A DNA stretch of 64,000 bases from Rhizophagus clarus (Eukaryota > Glomeromycota > Glomeromycetes > Glomerales > Glomeraceae). Both the position numbers and the translations under genes were made by a program. The notes beneath the pieces are model-generated. The model was not told the origin of the DNA and did no database searches. It saw only the letters and a program-made list of their open reading frames with translations. The stretch covers positions 744,001 to 808,000 of the forward strand of contig BLAL01000012.1 in NCBI GenBank assembly GCA_015698045.1. The letters run 5' to 3'. Below, in pieces: positions 12,513 to 25,464 of the stretch; position 1 is the stretch's first letter; each line of letters starts with the position of its first letter.

Positions 12513-14689
12513 AAAATTTTATTGTGAGTACATCGCTTATTCAAATAATCATACATACAATATGAAATATGAATAAAATTAATTAATGAAAGACTCGATG
12601 ATAATATAATGGATGGAATGAGTTTTTATTTTAAAAATGAATAATAATTTTGTAAAATTCATGGCTTATCAAACTAATAAAATTTTGGTATTAACAAATC
12701 TCTGGATTTTGAATTTCTTATGAAATGTCGGGATTATAAATTTTCGGTATTGTGACACTTTCGGGATTGTAGAATTCGAGATTATGAATTTCGAGATTAT
12801 ATCAATTCGGGATTATGTCATTTCGAGATTTTGGCATTTCAGGATTTAGAGTTTCGGGATTTCGTACAGACCAAATGTATACTGGGATAAAAACGAAACC
12901 ACGAGTCCACGACTATGAACGAAATAACATAGACCTTGGCACGCAAGTAGAAGAACAATTAAAAGATGGATACAAAAATGCTCAAAATATTTAAATAAAG
13001 TACATTTATACTATATTATTTTTAAACTAACTTATTTCATTTTTTTTTTTTTATTGTTTAATATTATGAACCATTAGATTAATATTATTGAAGGAGATTT
13101 GAGAAATTTTAAAATAACTTAATGTTATGCGGGAAGGTAAAATGAGTTATTGCGTGTTGATTATTTTCATAAAGAATTGCACATTATGAATTAATGATAA
13201 AATTATCTTTTATTCAGGTTTTGAATTATCTGGACCAGTACACGAACAAAAATCAGAATCATGTAATAAAATGCTGCATTATATTGCTCCAGAAGTCTTA
13301 AACAGATTATAATGTAAAATACATTCGATTTTTGGAAAGGAAACTAAAGATACATTATCTGTTTAATTTTTTTTTTGTTAATTCAGTTCGAAGTGTAACG
13401 TAGGATTGTACAACACGTGATTTGCCCAGTGCCTGGTCTAAATTTATAAGTTAAGATAATGACGATTTGATTGGCAAATCCCGTTAGCTGATGTTTTTGC
13501 TAATATTAATAAGTAGTGAATAAATTAACTTTTTTTGGTAATAATGATGGATCATAGAAAAAATTTTTTTTCATAATCAATATGTGCTAATTTTTTAGAT
13601 TCTTTTATGAATAATAAATCGATATAATATCATGATTTATACAATTAAACCGATTTGGTAATGTGTAGTGTAAGTGCATCATCATAGTATTATATCATTA
13701 TTTTTAATCGTTTTTATTGACTATGCCAGTACTATGCCGTAACAAATTTTTTGATCATCGATTGTTTAAAAGTAGAAAAGCCAATTTTTAGGATAAAATG
13801 GCAATATGAGGATGTTTAATGTTAAGAAAGGCATTCTAATGCCATCCTTTAAAAAAAAAAAATTCTCATGTCTTGAACTTCGTGCCCGTGACTTTTTTTT
13901 AGTGTTGGCATTTTGTTATCCAAATTAGCAATTTTCATAGCATTCTAGAAATAAAAACATGATATAATGATGACAATCATTATTACTATTAATTTATTAC
14001 TATATCATTAATGTTACTATAAAAGAATAAAAATTTTTAAAGAAAATTATTTGAGTTATATCATTATATCGTAATTTTCACATGTTTATTAAATATTATC
14101 ATTCAAATTAAATGGTAATTATTTTTATATATTTGAAAAAAAGATATATAATGGCACCTTTCAATACACGCTATTTTAAATAAAAAATTTTCAAATAAAT
14201 AAAATGCCATCTTCAATTTCAAAAAATTAGATGGAGGGTTTGTTAATGGACTTGCGAGCTATATGATTGGACCTAATAACTTCAAAACTTTCCACTACGA
14301 GGGATGTCTCAAAGCGGCAAATCACGTGATCATAGTAAAATATTTGTCACCGGTGTCACGCCCCTCAACTCTTTCACGACTTGGATATTTTTCTGTTAAT
14401 AAAATCCTATATGTCACACAATGTTTGTCACATCCGTAATTTCTTAATGTCGTAATGCGGGCCAAAAATCTGTATAAATCGGGCAACTTACCCCCGCTTT
14501 AGACGATCCCCACTAAGGGTTTTATAAGAAACAAATTTCATTCTTTTTTGTAACATTTGATTGTGTTGATATGTGGTAAATGCGTCTTTAATCAAGGAGA
14601 TATGCATGTAAGTATTTATTTATTTGATATTGATTAGTAATGTTATTAGATTACTTTATATTATTAAATCTAGACAATAAATTAAATAA
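12513..14689. other. Gene-free stretch with degenerate 'TTCGGGATTatg' repeats
   Basis: 12690-12870 is the right arm of the degenerate repeats described for 11188-12030. Beyond it the sequence is AT-rich and non-coding up to about 14690. No gene, RNA or clean transposon end was recognised; the unseen 5' end of the Helitron remnant downstream may lie here. Confidence 0.4.
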
Positions 14690-15678
14690 TTGTTAAAGGT
14701 GATGATTTCTACCGCCTTTAAAATAGGAATTACTGAAAATCATATGTTACCGGCTACACCACATATATCTTTTTCAGGTAAAATTTACAGAGTAAGCCGG
14801 AACAAGTTGATGATGATTGACTATTTGGCGTTGAACTACTTGAATATAACAATTTTGGCTTTGCAAATAAAGAAAAGATGAATTTCAAAATACAGATTGT
14901 ATTTGAAGCTGGACCTGACTCTCGCTTTAAAAAACTTGCACCAAGACTAGAAATAGGAAGATTAGTTTTTATTACAGGAATCCTTGATCTTGATAATGTT
15001 AAAATACCATTTGTTGAAGCAAAGGAAATTGATTTATCGGATGATTTAAATTTAAAAATAATCTACTTATTAAAAAAAAAAATTTCAGATAATGAAATAG
15101 CTGGTTATAAAAATGATGAACAGATATCAACTGATGATGCAAAAATGTTGATAATAATGAAGAGGGGTAGTTTGAAATAAATCAGTTTCTACAGACCAAA
15201 CAGAAAATATCTCTGGAGTGCAAACTCAAGTGTATTCTCCTGAATTTTTAAAATCTTTGAAAATATCTGATCTTCCTCCTGGTGAATTAATATTAAAAGT
15301 AGGAGTTCCAATTATATTCTTGCGAAATTTAAATCCGTCAGAAAGGCTTTGCAATGGTACTAGACTAATTATTCGTAACCTTTAAAGTAATTGATGCAGA
15401 GATTATTACAGACTCTCATATTGGTAAACGTTTTCATACCTAGAATTACATTGAGTCCTTCAGAAAATAGTTTACCATTTACTTTGAAACAATTGCAATT
15501 TCTAGTATGTGTTGCCTTTTCAATGACAGTTAACAGATCACAAGGTCAGATATTAAGCGAGATGGCTCTTTATTTACCTCGACCTGTTTTCACACATGGC
15601 CAGTTATATGTTGGTTTATCAAGAGTTATATCATGTCAGCAGTATATAAGGTTCTCATGTTGCATAATGGTCAAATAG
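14690..15678 (+). pseudogene. Decayed Helitron protein: OB-like segment plus PIF1 helicase C-terminus
   Basis: Three successive open pieces. 14690-15180 has an OB-fold-like segment (IGRLVFITGILDLDN), like RPA-type proteins carried by Helitrons. About 15230-15383 reads as the helicase segment YSPEFLKSL then GVPIIFLRNLNPSERLCNGT, the 'LRNLDP..GLCNGTR' motif of PIF1-type Helitron helicases. 15391-15678 holds the terminal FSMTVNRSQGQ and HGQLYVGLSR motifs. At least two 1-bp frameshifts (near 15383 and 15430) and missing N-terminal Rep and helicase motifs show it is dead. It sits just upstream of a Helitron-type 3' hairpin. Confidence 0.7.
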
Positions 15679-15883
15679 ATCAAAATATTTAACTGTATTT
15701 TTCTAACGTGGAAAAATTTTCTATGTAAAAAAATTTTTCTGGAGGTATCTCCTATCCCCAGACCCTCTTCTTAGGCTTTTTTTATCACTTTATTTTTTTT
15801 AATTTTATTATTAATTTAGTTTCAATTCTTTAACTACTAATTACAAACACAAATTAGTGTTATATAAGTAAATACTTAAAAAA

Positions 15884-15924
15884 CCCCGGTGCGAAGCAAC
15901 GGGCAGCCGCTTGTAATATACTAA
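15884..15924 (+). mobile_element. Helitron-type 3' terminus
   Basis: GC-rich imperfect hairpin CCCCGGTGCGAAGCAACGGG (15884-15903; stem CCCcGgTGC/GCAaCGGG, loop GAA) stands out in AT-rich DNA and is followed 17 nt later by CTAA (15921-15924), fitting the CTRR end of Helitrons. It lies about 200 bp after the helicase remnant on the same strand. The expected following T is absent, so the exact end is uncertain. Confidence 0.65.
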
Positions 15925-17220
15925 AATTTTATATGAAATCATTCTAGCAGTGGCCGCGTATAAGTAGAGCGCTTATTTCTTGTTATTGTCAAAACCTGAT
16001 GATACAGTGCATTATTATAATATTTATTTTTTAGCTCATATTTCCTTATTAAACTTCTTGAGATTTTTAAAAAATTGGACTATCCCGTTAGCATGTTGAA
16101 TCATTTTTTTCCACAAATGTATGTTGAATAATATCTTTGCTGATCAATTAAAACAATGAGCAATACACTTAATACTAATCATATTTTTATATTTTGAATA
16201 AATCAAATTTCTTGCTAATGCTCATTTGCTCCTTTAATACTCACAATTGCTAAAAATTTTTGCTACCAATGCGATTTATTATCTTTTCAATCTGATTAGT
16301 TAAAGTGATTGGTCACAATAATCTTCAAGTTTATAAAGATGTTCCTGTCAAAGTAGAGTTGGAAGGACAAAATTCTAAATAGAAGATCTATGGAAACCAT
16401 CTAACCATCAAGACCAATGGTAATATAATTAGTAAATTTTAATATTTAATCAACTTTATTATTGATTTCTACCTTTGTCGCTTTTTCCATTTTTGAACTA
16501 AAGCAACATCATCTGTTGGGACATCATTTGCTAAAATGACGACGCCATTCTTCAGGAACATCTTTACAATAATTAGCAAGGTGTGCACGGTACACGCAAT
16601 AAATTTGACTTGACATATTGAATGGAATTTTCTGCAATATTGGAAAATTCCTTCCCATTGATTATTACCCTTAATTCACCTATTTCAAAATATTTCCAAA
16701 CACTACTTTATGGATGATATATATATTTCATTTTCCTTTTACTTTTCAAATTCAGTATCACCTAAAACTAATACATTATTTGTCATCGCTCTTGTTCAGT
16801 CATTTTAGTAAGAAAAAAAGTTCATTTTTATGATTACAGATTACGTGCGAATAAATTAGGTAATTTACCATTAGCAATTAATACATCTCATATTGATAAT
16901 ATTGCAACGAGCATGAAAATAATTTTTAAGATTGCTAATAATAATTGCACCTGATTTTGTAATGAATTTATGATGTAATATTTTTCATTAATTTCAGCAT
17001 AATTGCGTAATACAAGTTTAATATGGCCCCTTCAAAAAGGTTAACAAAGTTAATAGGTACACGTGATAGCATTAAATCACACGACAAATCCTTTTTATCC
17101 ATAAAGTAATGTTTGTGGCAGTTCTGTACAACAAGCCACAAATGATAAACATAAAATACGTCGTACCTTTCTAAAATGAGGGAAATAAGATTTTTTCCCT
17201 TTTCTTTCTTTAAATAACAA
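15925..17220 (-). pseudogene. Mostly intergenic; BED/hAT transposase-like scrap at about 16485-16700
   Basis: On the minus strand near 16600-16490 a frame reads YRAHLANYCKDVPEEWRRHF followed by a short acidic and lysine-rich tail. It resembles the C-terminal half of a BED-type zinc finger (Cys/His part) linked to hAT transposases. It is interrupted by stops and has no catalytic domain. The rest is AT-rich without genes. A remnant call only. Confidence 0.3.
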
Positions 17221-18627
17221 ATGACAAAATTAAACAGAGATATTTTTTATGTGATATTAAATGAGTTACAAGATGATAAAAAAACACTTTATTCATGTCT
17301 TTTAGTTAATAAAACATGGAGTGAAATAATTATTCCAATTTTATGGAGAGATCCATGGAAATATTTAAAGAAAGGGAATGAACAATTATTATTAAAAGTA
17401 ATTACAACAAATTTAATATCAAAACAAAACTTTAATATTAAAATATATCAAAGACCTTTATTTGATTATATTAGTTTTTGTAGACATTTAAATTTATATG
17501 AAATTAAGAGAATAATTAATACTATAGACGAAGAATCAGAAATGAGAATTTTTAAGGATAAAATATTAGATCTTTTTATTAATGAAAATACGAAATACAC
17601 ACACCTTTATATACCTTATCAATTTGATAATCAAATACATCTTATTCCAGGAGCAAAACGATGTTTTTCAGAACTTAAATTCCTTCGTTGTAATACCAGT
17701 ATTAATGATAATGTTTTATCCGGATTAATAGAAATATGCAAATCAATTAAAGAATTGGAATTATTTATTAATGTACATAATAATAATTATGGAATAGTTA
17801 GGTTAATAGAAACGCAAAAAAATTTATTTGATATTCGGTTCATAACATATTCTCAAAGTATGGATGGAACATTTTGTAAAATTCTAGAAAATTCATTGAA
17901 CAAGCATGCGAGTACGATTCAATATTTTAAGATGACAACACCACCTACTACAAATATTCTTTCATCTTTCGTAAATTTAAAAGAATTAGAATTAAATGGT
18001 AATAAGTTGGAAGATTTAGGAAATTTATTTTTACCATCTTTACGTATATTAAAAGCTAGTAACATTCAAGTTGAATATTTAACAAATTTAATTAAGAATA
18101 CAAGCGGATATCTTGTTGAAATAAAAATAGATAATACAAATCATGATGAGATTAATAATAAAAGAATTATTAGAGCCATATATCAAAATTGTCCAAAACT
18201 CAAATATCTTAAATTATTACTTAGAAATAGTAATATATTTGAATTAGAAAAATTATTAATTAATTGTCAGTGTTTGAATGGATTATATATTTTTAATGAT
18301 AATTTTATGGAAAACGTATTTGATTGGGATTACTTATTTGAAATTTTAACTACATCATCACCAATAAGTTTATTTAAATTTAAATTCGGTTTTGGTTCTA
18401 GTAAACCAATCAAATTAGAATCATTAAAAAAACTTTTTGATAATTGGAAAGGTAGACAACCCATGTTATTACAATTAAGTAATATAAGTGATAGTTATTA
18501 TTGTATAAATATTGAAGATATGAAAATATATATTGACCTAATTAAGGAATATAAATTAGAAGGTATAGTTAAAAATTATAATAACGATTGGTATGGTCGT
18601 ACTTATAAAGGTTTTGAATGGTTTTAA
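17221..18627 (+). CDS. F-box / leucine-rich-repeat protein
   Basis: Single-exon protein of 468 residues. The N-terminal 45 residues form an F-box (LNRDIFYVILNELQDD, then LVNKTWSEIIIPILWRDPW), the segment that binds Skp1 in SCF ubiquitin ligases. Residues about 150-400 carry degenerate leucine-rich repeats (KELELFINV, LKELELNGN, LKYLKLLLR) that would select the substrate. The family is massively expanded in Rhizophagus. Start: first ATG, directly at the F-box. Stop is TAA. Target unknown. Codon use is very AT-rich like its surroundings; the reading frame is intact. Confidence 0.88.
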   Translation: MTKLNRDIFYVILNELQDDKKTLYSCLLVNKTWSEIIIPILWRDPWKYLKKGNEQLLLKVITTNLISKQNFNIKIYQRPLFDYISFCRHLNLYEIKRIINTIDEESEMRIFKDKILDLFINENTKYTHLYIPYQFDNQIHLIPGAKRCFSELKFLRCNTSINDNVLSGLIEICKSIKELELFINVHNNNYGIVRLIETQKNLFDIRFITYSQSMDGTFCKILENSLNKHASTIQYFKMTTPPTTNILSSFVNLKELELNGNKLEDLGNLFLPSLRILKASNIQVEYLTNLIKNTSGYLVEIKIDNTNHDEINNKRIIRAIYQNCPKLKYLKLLLRNSNIFELEKLLINCQCLNGLYIFNDNFMENVFDWDYLFEILTTSSPISLFKFKFGFGSSKPIKLESLKKLFDNWKGRQPMLLQLSNISDSYYCINIEDMKIYIDLIKEYKLEGIVKNYNNDWYGRTYKGFEWF

Positions 18628-19293
18628 TATATTATTAGGTTAATCAATTTATTATTTATAATTTATTAATAGTATTTAGGAAGTTTAGTTTATTATTATT
18701 ATTATTATTATTTTAATAAATATATAATATAACAGATAATGTTGTATATACTTATTTTTCTCTACTTTTAAATAAATAATCATTCTTACATCAATATGAA
18801 CATTTCCGATCGTCATTTTGGTTGTACAATATTTTGTCTTAATATTTTTTTTTTTTTTTTTTAGAGAGGTACAAACCTTTTTGCACCGGACCATAATTGA
18901 TCAAAAAACAATATCCAAATTATTAGAAAAATTTAGGCAAAAATATAGAAATAGATTGGAATCTAAAATTAAGGTAAATTTAAATTTGCATTTTAATAAA
19001 GAAATACATTAATTCAACTCCATGAATTTGCATAATTTCCCCCTGATCGTAATACACCCCCTAGTATAGTACCTCAAAAATCTATAGAATGTATTGATTG
19101 TATTGTATCCCGGGTATTATACAGAAATCTTTACGATAATCGTTAGTTACATATCATTGTAACGAATTCTTAATCGATATCATGACTAATTGTATTGGTT
19201 ACTTGTGCAGCTATCATTCAAAATGTTTTTTTTTCTTTTACTCTTTAATTACTCTCATTCTATTCCCAAAAAAAAAAGAATTAAACCATAAAT
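18628..19293. other. Intergenic, no gene seen
   Basis: Contains an ATT microsatellite near 18690-18712 and a poly-T tract near 18846-18862. No coding sequence supported. The sequence immediately 5' of 19294 on the + strand is the downstream (3') side of the minus-strand tRNA; its A/T run at 19269-19277 reads as T-rich on the minus strand and could serve as the RNA polymerase III terminator. Confidence 0.4.
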
Positions 19294-19375
19294 GGTGACT
19301 GTGAGATTCGAACTCACGCCTCTTTCGAGACCGCATCTTGAGTGCGGCGCCTTAGACCAACTCGGCCAAATCACC
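19294..19375 (-). tRNA. tRNA-Leu (anticodon CAA)
   Basis: Class II tRNA of 82 nt. Acceptor GGTGATT pairs with AGTCACC. D-arm region TGGCCGAGTTGGTCTAAGGC is the canonical A box. The anticodon stem CCGCA/TGCGG encloses loop CTCAAGA, giving anticodon CAA, which reads UUG. A long variable arm (TCTCGAAAGAGGC) precedes T-arm GTGAGTTCGAATCTCAC with a canonical B box. CCA is not fully encoded. No intron, although many fungal tRNA-Leu(CAA) genes have one. Appears functional. Confidence 0.95.
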
Positions 19376-19714
19376 CATGTATAAAAATGCATAAAATTTA
19401 TAATATAAATTATAAAATGATATTATTACGATTGTTTATTTTGATATCTCTTATTAAGAGCGTACAAAAGATAAGTTGTAAATCATTCTTCAAAGGTAAT
19501 GATATCCTTCTGATAAAAATCTTTTATGATTTCTTTAATTAAATTAAGTAAATTAGGAAATTAGACTTTATCATTTTATATTGAGGTTATGAAAACGTTA
19601 ATCACAGAGTCGCTAGATTGAAATAGAAATTTAAAAATGATATTGTTATTAAACTAAATATTAATATTTAACTTGATATAATATTATATATGTAAGAAAT
19701 TATATCAATTCTAT
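19376..19714. other. Intergenic, no gene seen
   Basis: AT-rich sequence between the tRNA and the MITE. No coding or RNA feature was recognised. Confidence 0.4.
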
Positions 19715-20337
19715 CCCTATAAAAAATAATTGTCCGGAAAATGTCCAGAAAAATGTCCAGAAAAATTGTCCGGAAATTCTGGACACACTGTATCCAGAAA
19801 CTGTTCCGAAAACACCTCATTTTCGGGACATTAAGAATTTGTCCCGAAGTTGTCCAGAAATACATTTTTGCAAAATTTGTCATGAAGATAATTGGCGGAT
19901 AGTGATCGCATCATTATCACTCAACCTGAATCTTTATATCATAGGTACATAGTATTTTTGGCTGCTCTGCAATTTTAATTAGTATGACAAAAAAGATTAT
20001 GAATGCCAGTTTCGTGCTTTTTGCATTTTTTTTTACAAAATTAATTTAATCTTTGGAAATAATATCCAAAAGTTGTCCTAAAATTTTTCATGTCCTGAAT
20101 TTGTCCAGTTTAAATTATCCGAGTTTTTACTACGTCCAAAATTTGTCTAAGGTTAGCTGTCCAAAAATTTATACTGGACAAATATTAGTCAAATTCTGGA
20201 CAAAGTTTGGATATTTCAAAAATTTGAGTATCAGATTTGTACCAAAAAAATGGACATTTTCCAAACACCACAGAATTATTCTGGTCAATTTCTGGACATT
20301 TTTGTAAATATTTTCCGGACATTTACTTTTTATAGGG
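19715..20337. mobile_element. 623-bp MITE built of 'TGTCCAGAAA' repeats, mariner-like ends
   Basis: TIRs of about 28 bp: left CCCTATAAAAAATAATTGTC, inverted right CCCTATAAAAAGTAAATGTC, both continuing CGGAAAAT. TAT flanks each side (19712-19714, 20338-20340), consistent with a TA-type target. The interior is a chain of inverted 'TGTCCAGAAA/TTTCTGGACA' phrases, which makes spurious ORFs on both strands. Non-autonomous; probably Tc1/mariner-related from the CCCT ends and TA target. Confidence 0.72.
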
Positions 20338-21412
20338 TATTATTATAATTTAAATATTCTCTTTTTTCACTTTTCATTCAATATTCCTTTTAAGCATATA
20401 CCAATAATGTTAGTCTTCTATAAGTTTTATCAAATTAATTATTCAATTTAAAATTACCATAAATAACAATCTAATACCAAAATCGAAAATTTTATAATTG
20501 AAGCTTATGCTTACGTAGTATTTTCGATATAGAAATATTAAAATTAGGAAACTGTAAGCAAATTTTGTTAAAATTACTGCAGGCAAAGGGAGATATTTAC
20601 AATTTGCAATAGTTCTCCTACAATCTACCCAGATGGAAAGGTCAAAACAAGAAGTGTCAGATAAAGATAGTAAAATTCAAAATAATAATTAACATAAAAA
20701 TTTTCTTAAATTTTACTTTTGTTTGTGCCAAATTTAATTTTTACGTACAATTCAAAATGAATTATGATTTTATAATTGTGCATTTTAGTCCATAATATTT
20801 TTTTTCTTTTATTTCAATTCTCCGATTATAACAGTTATTTCAATATATACAAATCAGTTACCGCATCAGTTAATAATTTTACGAAAGATCCTCTATATAA
20901 AATTTCATCTTTGAAAGCAAATAAAATCATTGTAGTGTTTAATAAAACATTTCAATGTCATTTAACATGACAAGATTTTTTAATTATACTGTATTTTTCA
21001 TAATTTTTTTTTCTCGATATTGAGACAGAAATTTGACAAATTTGATAAGTGTGACGTTGATAATTTCAAGGGGTGCTCATGATAGCTAACTTTTACACAT
21101 GCAAAACTACCATTATTTTTTTCTTCGGTCGAACGATAACCTCAATCTTGGCCTCTTATCTGCTACTTCTACGATCACTTTTCTTATACTATTACGTAAT
21201 AATCGATGTGCACCTGTCTAAGGCTTCCTTTCTAAATTCGGTTGTATAGCAGGATTCGTTAGCTTTTAAAATTTTTACCGTGTCTACATAAAAGAAAGAA
21301 CCAGTCTCTCTCAGTCGTGACACATAAAGATAAACAAAATCATCTCCATTCTGTTCATCTCACATGTGCACTTAAGCTGCTTGGTATTCCGTGTAAAACT
21401 TATGCTATTTAC
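20338..21412. other. Gene-free stretch
   Basis: AT-rich, no supported gene. Short open frames here have no protein-like composition. Confidence 0.4.
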
Positions 21413-21769
21413 TCACTCTAACGAAAACAAGATCCTCAGCTTCCTGGGAAAAAGTGTAATATTAGTGCATTTGCAGAAAAGGACGGAAAGTTTTAATAAA
21501 ATAACTTCATACCCTGAGTGTATAACCGACCAGCCTTCTACTTTCTTCGTCACAATTGGACGCATTCTAATCTTCTTATTCATTCCATTCGATGCAGCGT
21601 GAATATACTCATACTCAACCGTCTGGTTACGAGTGCTATAGGTTAATAACCTGCCTAAAATATTTTTACTGTAATGCACGAAGTTCTTATCATCTTGAAT
21701 TTTATGAGTTTCTGAAGAGAACAGAGGAATAAATTTCATGCCATATAAGTCATATTCGCTAAATCTCAT
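21413..21769 (-). CDS. Possible hypothetical gene or fragment
   Basis: A 118-codon ATG-initiated frame with protein-like composition over its first 86 residues (GRLLTYSTRNQTVEYEYIHA, then RMRPIVTKKVEGWSVI). A plausible 69-nt intron, GTATGA...CCCAG at 21512-21444, would rejoin the frame to a short last exon ending in TGA at 21413. Not recognised as any family; no domain visible. It may be the 3' part or a fragment of a degraded gene. The opposite-strand frame at 21366-21602 is considered its shadow. Confidence 0.35.
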   Translation of the reverse strand: MRFSEYDLYGMKFIPLFSSETHKIQDDKNFVHYSKNILGRLLTYSTRNQTVEYEYIHAASNGMNKKIRMRPIVTKKVEGWSVIHSGYEVILLKLSVLFCKCTNITLFPRKLRILFSLE

Positions 21770-22319
21770 TTAAGTTGAGGCACGAGAACTGAAGATTCGA
21801 CTTTTCTTTGAGAGACTTGACCTCTTTTGTGAGTAGAGTATGTTCAACCAAATAATAAATTATTGAGTTGGAATTGTATAGTCAAATTCATCCTTTAATA
21901 CCATTCTTGGATGAATAAATTTAACAAACAATAAACATTATTTATCATAATATAAAAATCTCCAGGAGTTCATTTGCGACCAAACCATCTTATCTTTTAT
22001 AATTTGGTATCAGATTTGTCGATCGTTATAGCAAATAAAACGTGAATATATAAATACAAATATCTTTCTTCTTTTATATGAATCTAATCTTAAGAGTTTC
22101 GAAAATATATTTCATTTCCTTTGACGTTTAACTTATACTTTTTTTAAACAAAAAAAATTTTTTCTTCTTGCTTTAGTGAATTCTTTTATTCTGTGACAGA
22201 AATAGAAAAATCATTGAATGCTGATGTACATGAAATAAAAATTATCACTTTAAACAAAAATCATCATACAAGAAGAAATGGTCAAGTTCGGATTTTATAC
22301 TCCTACAGCTGAAGAATAG

Positions 22320-22517
22320 ATGATGATGACCAGTATTTCACAAGACTGATCCTCCTGTAAAAAAGTTTAACGCTAAACTCATCAAGAAACATGGTGCTAA
22401 GAATCTTGATCCTGAAGATTATCTTGTCATTCCTGAGATCGAAAGGAAATCGTAATTTAACTGCTAGAGGGAGGAGGTATCTCGAAAAACATGAGGAGAT
22501 AATACTTACTATCTAAA
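22320..22517 (+). pseudogene. Small decayed coding fragment
   Basis: Two adjacent frames carry protein-like strings: KKFNAKLIKKHGAKNLDPED followed by YLVIPEIERKS up to a stop at 22453, then, shifted by one base, NLTARGRRYLEKHEEIIL. Together they suggest a gene fragment with a 1-bp indel. No family recognised; a degenerate mobile-element ORF is the likeliest source. Confidence 0.3.
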
Positions 22518-25464
22518 TACGGGGACAACCCGTTTGTTTACAAACATGAGGTTTTTGTGTCATCTGAAAACACGTAGACAAAATAATTATCGAATATTCT
22601 TTATCCCAGTATTAATGACAACGAGACAACAATATTTTTAAGTACCTAAGGATACATCGTAATCAAAGAAATCCATTCTGAGTGTTTAACAATAACATGG
22701 AGAAGATAGGTGATATGCCCTGAGGGTATAACTGAAAAAAACCAAAATGATCCATGACTTCGTAATTTTGAAGGAACGTATAAAAACAAGATAACGAATA
22801 TGATGAGTGATATGAACATTTCTCATAATTTGTCTTTTACTACAATTCTCGCATATCGTATCAATAAAATAGTAATAGTAACTGTGTGACGTTTGATTAG
22901 TTTCACGATCCGAAAATGCTATTGACACTATCAATTTTTAGAATATTAAATCGAGACATATACTTCTTTTCCAAGTATTTCCTCTTCAATTATATTCATT
23001 GTTACGACCGGTGCTGTCCACTTATATTCTTTTTCGCACTCCATATTCGTTGTCGCATCATCACCCATGTTGTCCACTTGTATTTTCTCTACACCCTATA
23101 CCAATACTCACAGAACCTTGAACAAATTGTTCAGAGTATCATAAGACTACACGTAAGTTCCACTGGATTATCAACTACGGAAAAAATTAAATCCATTTCG
23201 TAGTTTCACGGATTATATTCCAAACAAGAAATCCGATACATCGAGATTAAATTCATTATAGATTACAATAATCCGTTCCGATCCTCAACTCCGTTATATC
23301 GAGGTTTTATTTATGAACCAGTTTATCGAACTCCACTGTGTAGTTAACATATTATTGTGAGAAAAAAGGAAGACATCAACTGCTTAATTATTTTTTTCAT
23401 CTTACACATACTATATTATTATTGTTTACTAATCTACCAACCGAAAAATTATTGGTCAAATTCTGCGTGCTGAAACTACGAAGTAATTTCGTAACGTTCT
23501 AACCTGAATATTTCAACATTCACATGCACTATGTAAGTAATTATGAAGTTTTGATTTCTTTCAGGTCGCCACAAAACTTGAGTCGCGGCATTCTTGATGT
23601 GAACATGTTCGCAGTAGGCGCTAACCATTTATTTTCGTATGTTGACTTCTCCATCATGTTATTATTTTAGAATTAAAACATTTGTCATATTGATATCACA
23701 ATGGATATTGATCAACCACTGCATTGTTTTTTTACGCTCAGTCTCACAATGCCAAAAATAGAATTTACCGATCCACATTCTAATTTCATCGTAATATTAC
23801 TATTCGTTCATTTTCATTTTTATCTACGTCATTGTCATGTGACACTCTTAAGAGCATCACGTGTTATCCCACACCAATTCTATTAGCAAGGTTGAGATTC
23901 TCAAAATATTTCACAATGTGTTCGTTCTTGTGTGCCCTTGATCCCATCGTCGACGAATTGTCGAACTACTTTTCATATAAACACCAATTTCCAACGCCTG
24001 ATGAATAGTTAGTACGCCTTGAAAGTAATTTTCACCGCGCCATGCTGATGCACAGATTATTTAGCGTTTCCTTCTTCATGCTTCTCATAAGAACGTTAAA
24101 TGTCACATTGTAATTTATAACAAAGTGAGTGAACTACATCCTCGACTAGTCGCTTCTGGAATTTTTCTTGGTAAATTGACCGGCAAAGAAGTTAATTTTA
24201 TTAACTTTTTGGTTCAAGTGGGCATTTCCAAGTTTCGCTAATTTTGGTATATACCATAGTTAAATATTTGATAGTTACGTAAATATTGCAATCACTTTGT
24301 TTTATGATAGTATAATTTTATTATTTTCTGTTTTCACTTATCGCGCCTCTCCATCACAATGTTATTGCAGTATTGCAGTAAATAAGAACAAATCAGAATA
24401 TCAGATAGTAGAATAGTCGGATATTGGAAATTGTTCTCGTTTCGATTATTAAAAAAAAAACAATCACTGCATTCCCACTAGTTATAATTTTTTTACATTT
24501 GAATATTGTCATTGATATTTGTAATAGAATACTCGATATAGTAACTGCATCTATCTGCTATCATTACTTGCCCTTCTGTTTCGATTACTGAAAACAAAAA
24601 CCAGCTATTTTCTTCTACCAAGGAACAAATTATTACGTATGATTTTTGTTATCATCTGTCTAATATCCCTCGTTTCTATTACTAGTTTCGAAGCTGTTCT
24701 TTCAAAGAAAATATAAATTCGTATCAACATCGTGTTTTTATGTTACAAGTCCAAAAATCACATCATTACTTCCATAATGCCATGTTAACAACATGTAATG
24801 CATCAAAAGATGTAGTAATACGCTCTTCTAAACACAAGAGAAAACCTCCGTCCATAATAACACCGATTTAAACGCGACCGTGCTCTTGATAACAGGGTTA
24901 TTGATTATAACACAACTTCATAATTCGTACGCTCTTACACATCGCTAGGAGTCTATTACATATTGTCTCTTGAATAACAAATCAGATTCTCGAAAGAAAT
25001 CACTCAGATGGATAGGAAATATGTAAGAGTCACAAAAATGTGGTCCATTTAATCTGCCAAATCTAGTTCCACTAATCCATTATGTTTTGTTGTATTGCGC
25101 GTAACCCATCTATAATATATGTTTGTCAGTTAATAAAGAACCGATTTTTCTTGTGGTCTCTGATGCGAAAACAGTGAAAAAAATAAGAATTGATATTGTA
25201 ATATTGCTCCTCAGCCATTAAAGTTATCTTATCTATAGTATATTTGTTAACTACCAATTTAATGTTTTACGTTGATAAAACAAAGGTCGTAAAAAATAGT
25301 TACCTTCCCACCATTGCATGTAACTAATCTCGAGACTCTATTGCTTATACTTGAGTACGATTATTTTCATACTCACTATGAAATCTATTTCATTTCCATA
25401 TTTTCTTGTCTCGTGGTCATGATAACAGAAAAATGCAGGTCTTGATTAACACGATGTCAATATC
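22518..25464. other. Gene-free stretch
   Basis: No supported gene. 23170-23340 contains 'ATATCGAGGTTTTAT' and 'ATCCGATACATCGAG' phrases that resemble the MITE family at 12031/25465 and may be a third, very degraded copy. 25035-25050 carries the AATGTGGTCCATTTA phrase also found near 8135 and 11653. Confidence 0.4.

Noticed and set aside
19668-20307. ORFs on both strands with GQIL/DIF repeats
   Set aside because: Produced by the inverted TGTCCAGAAA phrases of the MITE at 19715-20337.
23701-23886. 61-codon ORF starting MDIDQPLHCF
   Set aside because: Short, no domain, surrounded by non-coding AT-rich DNA.
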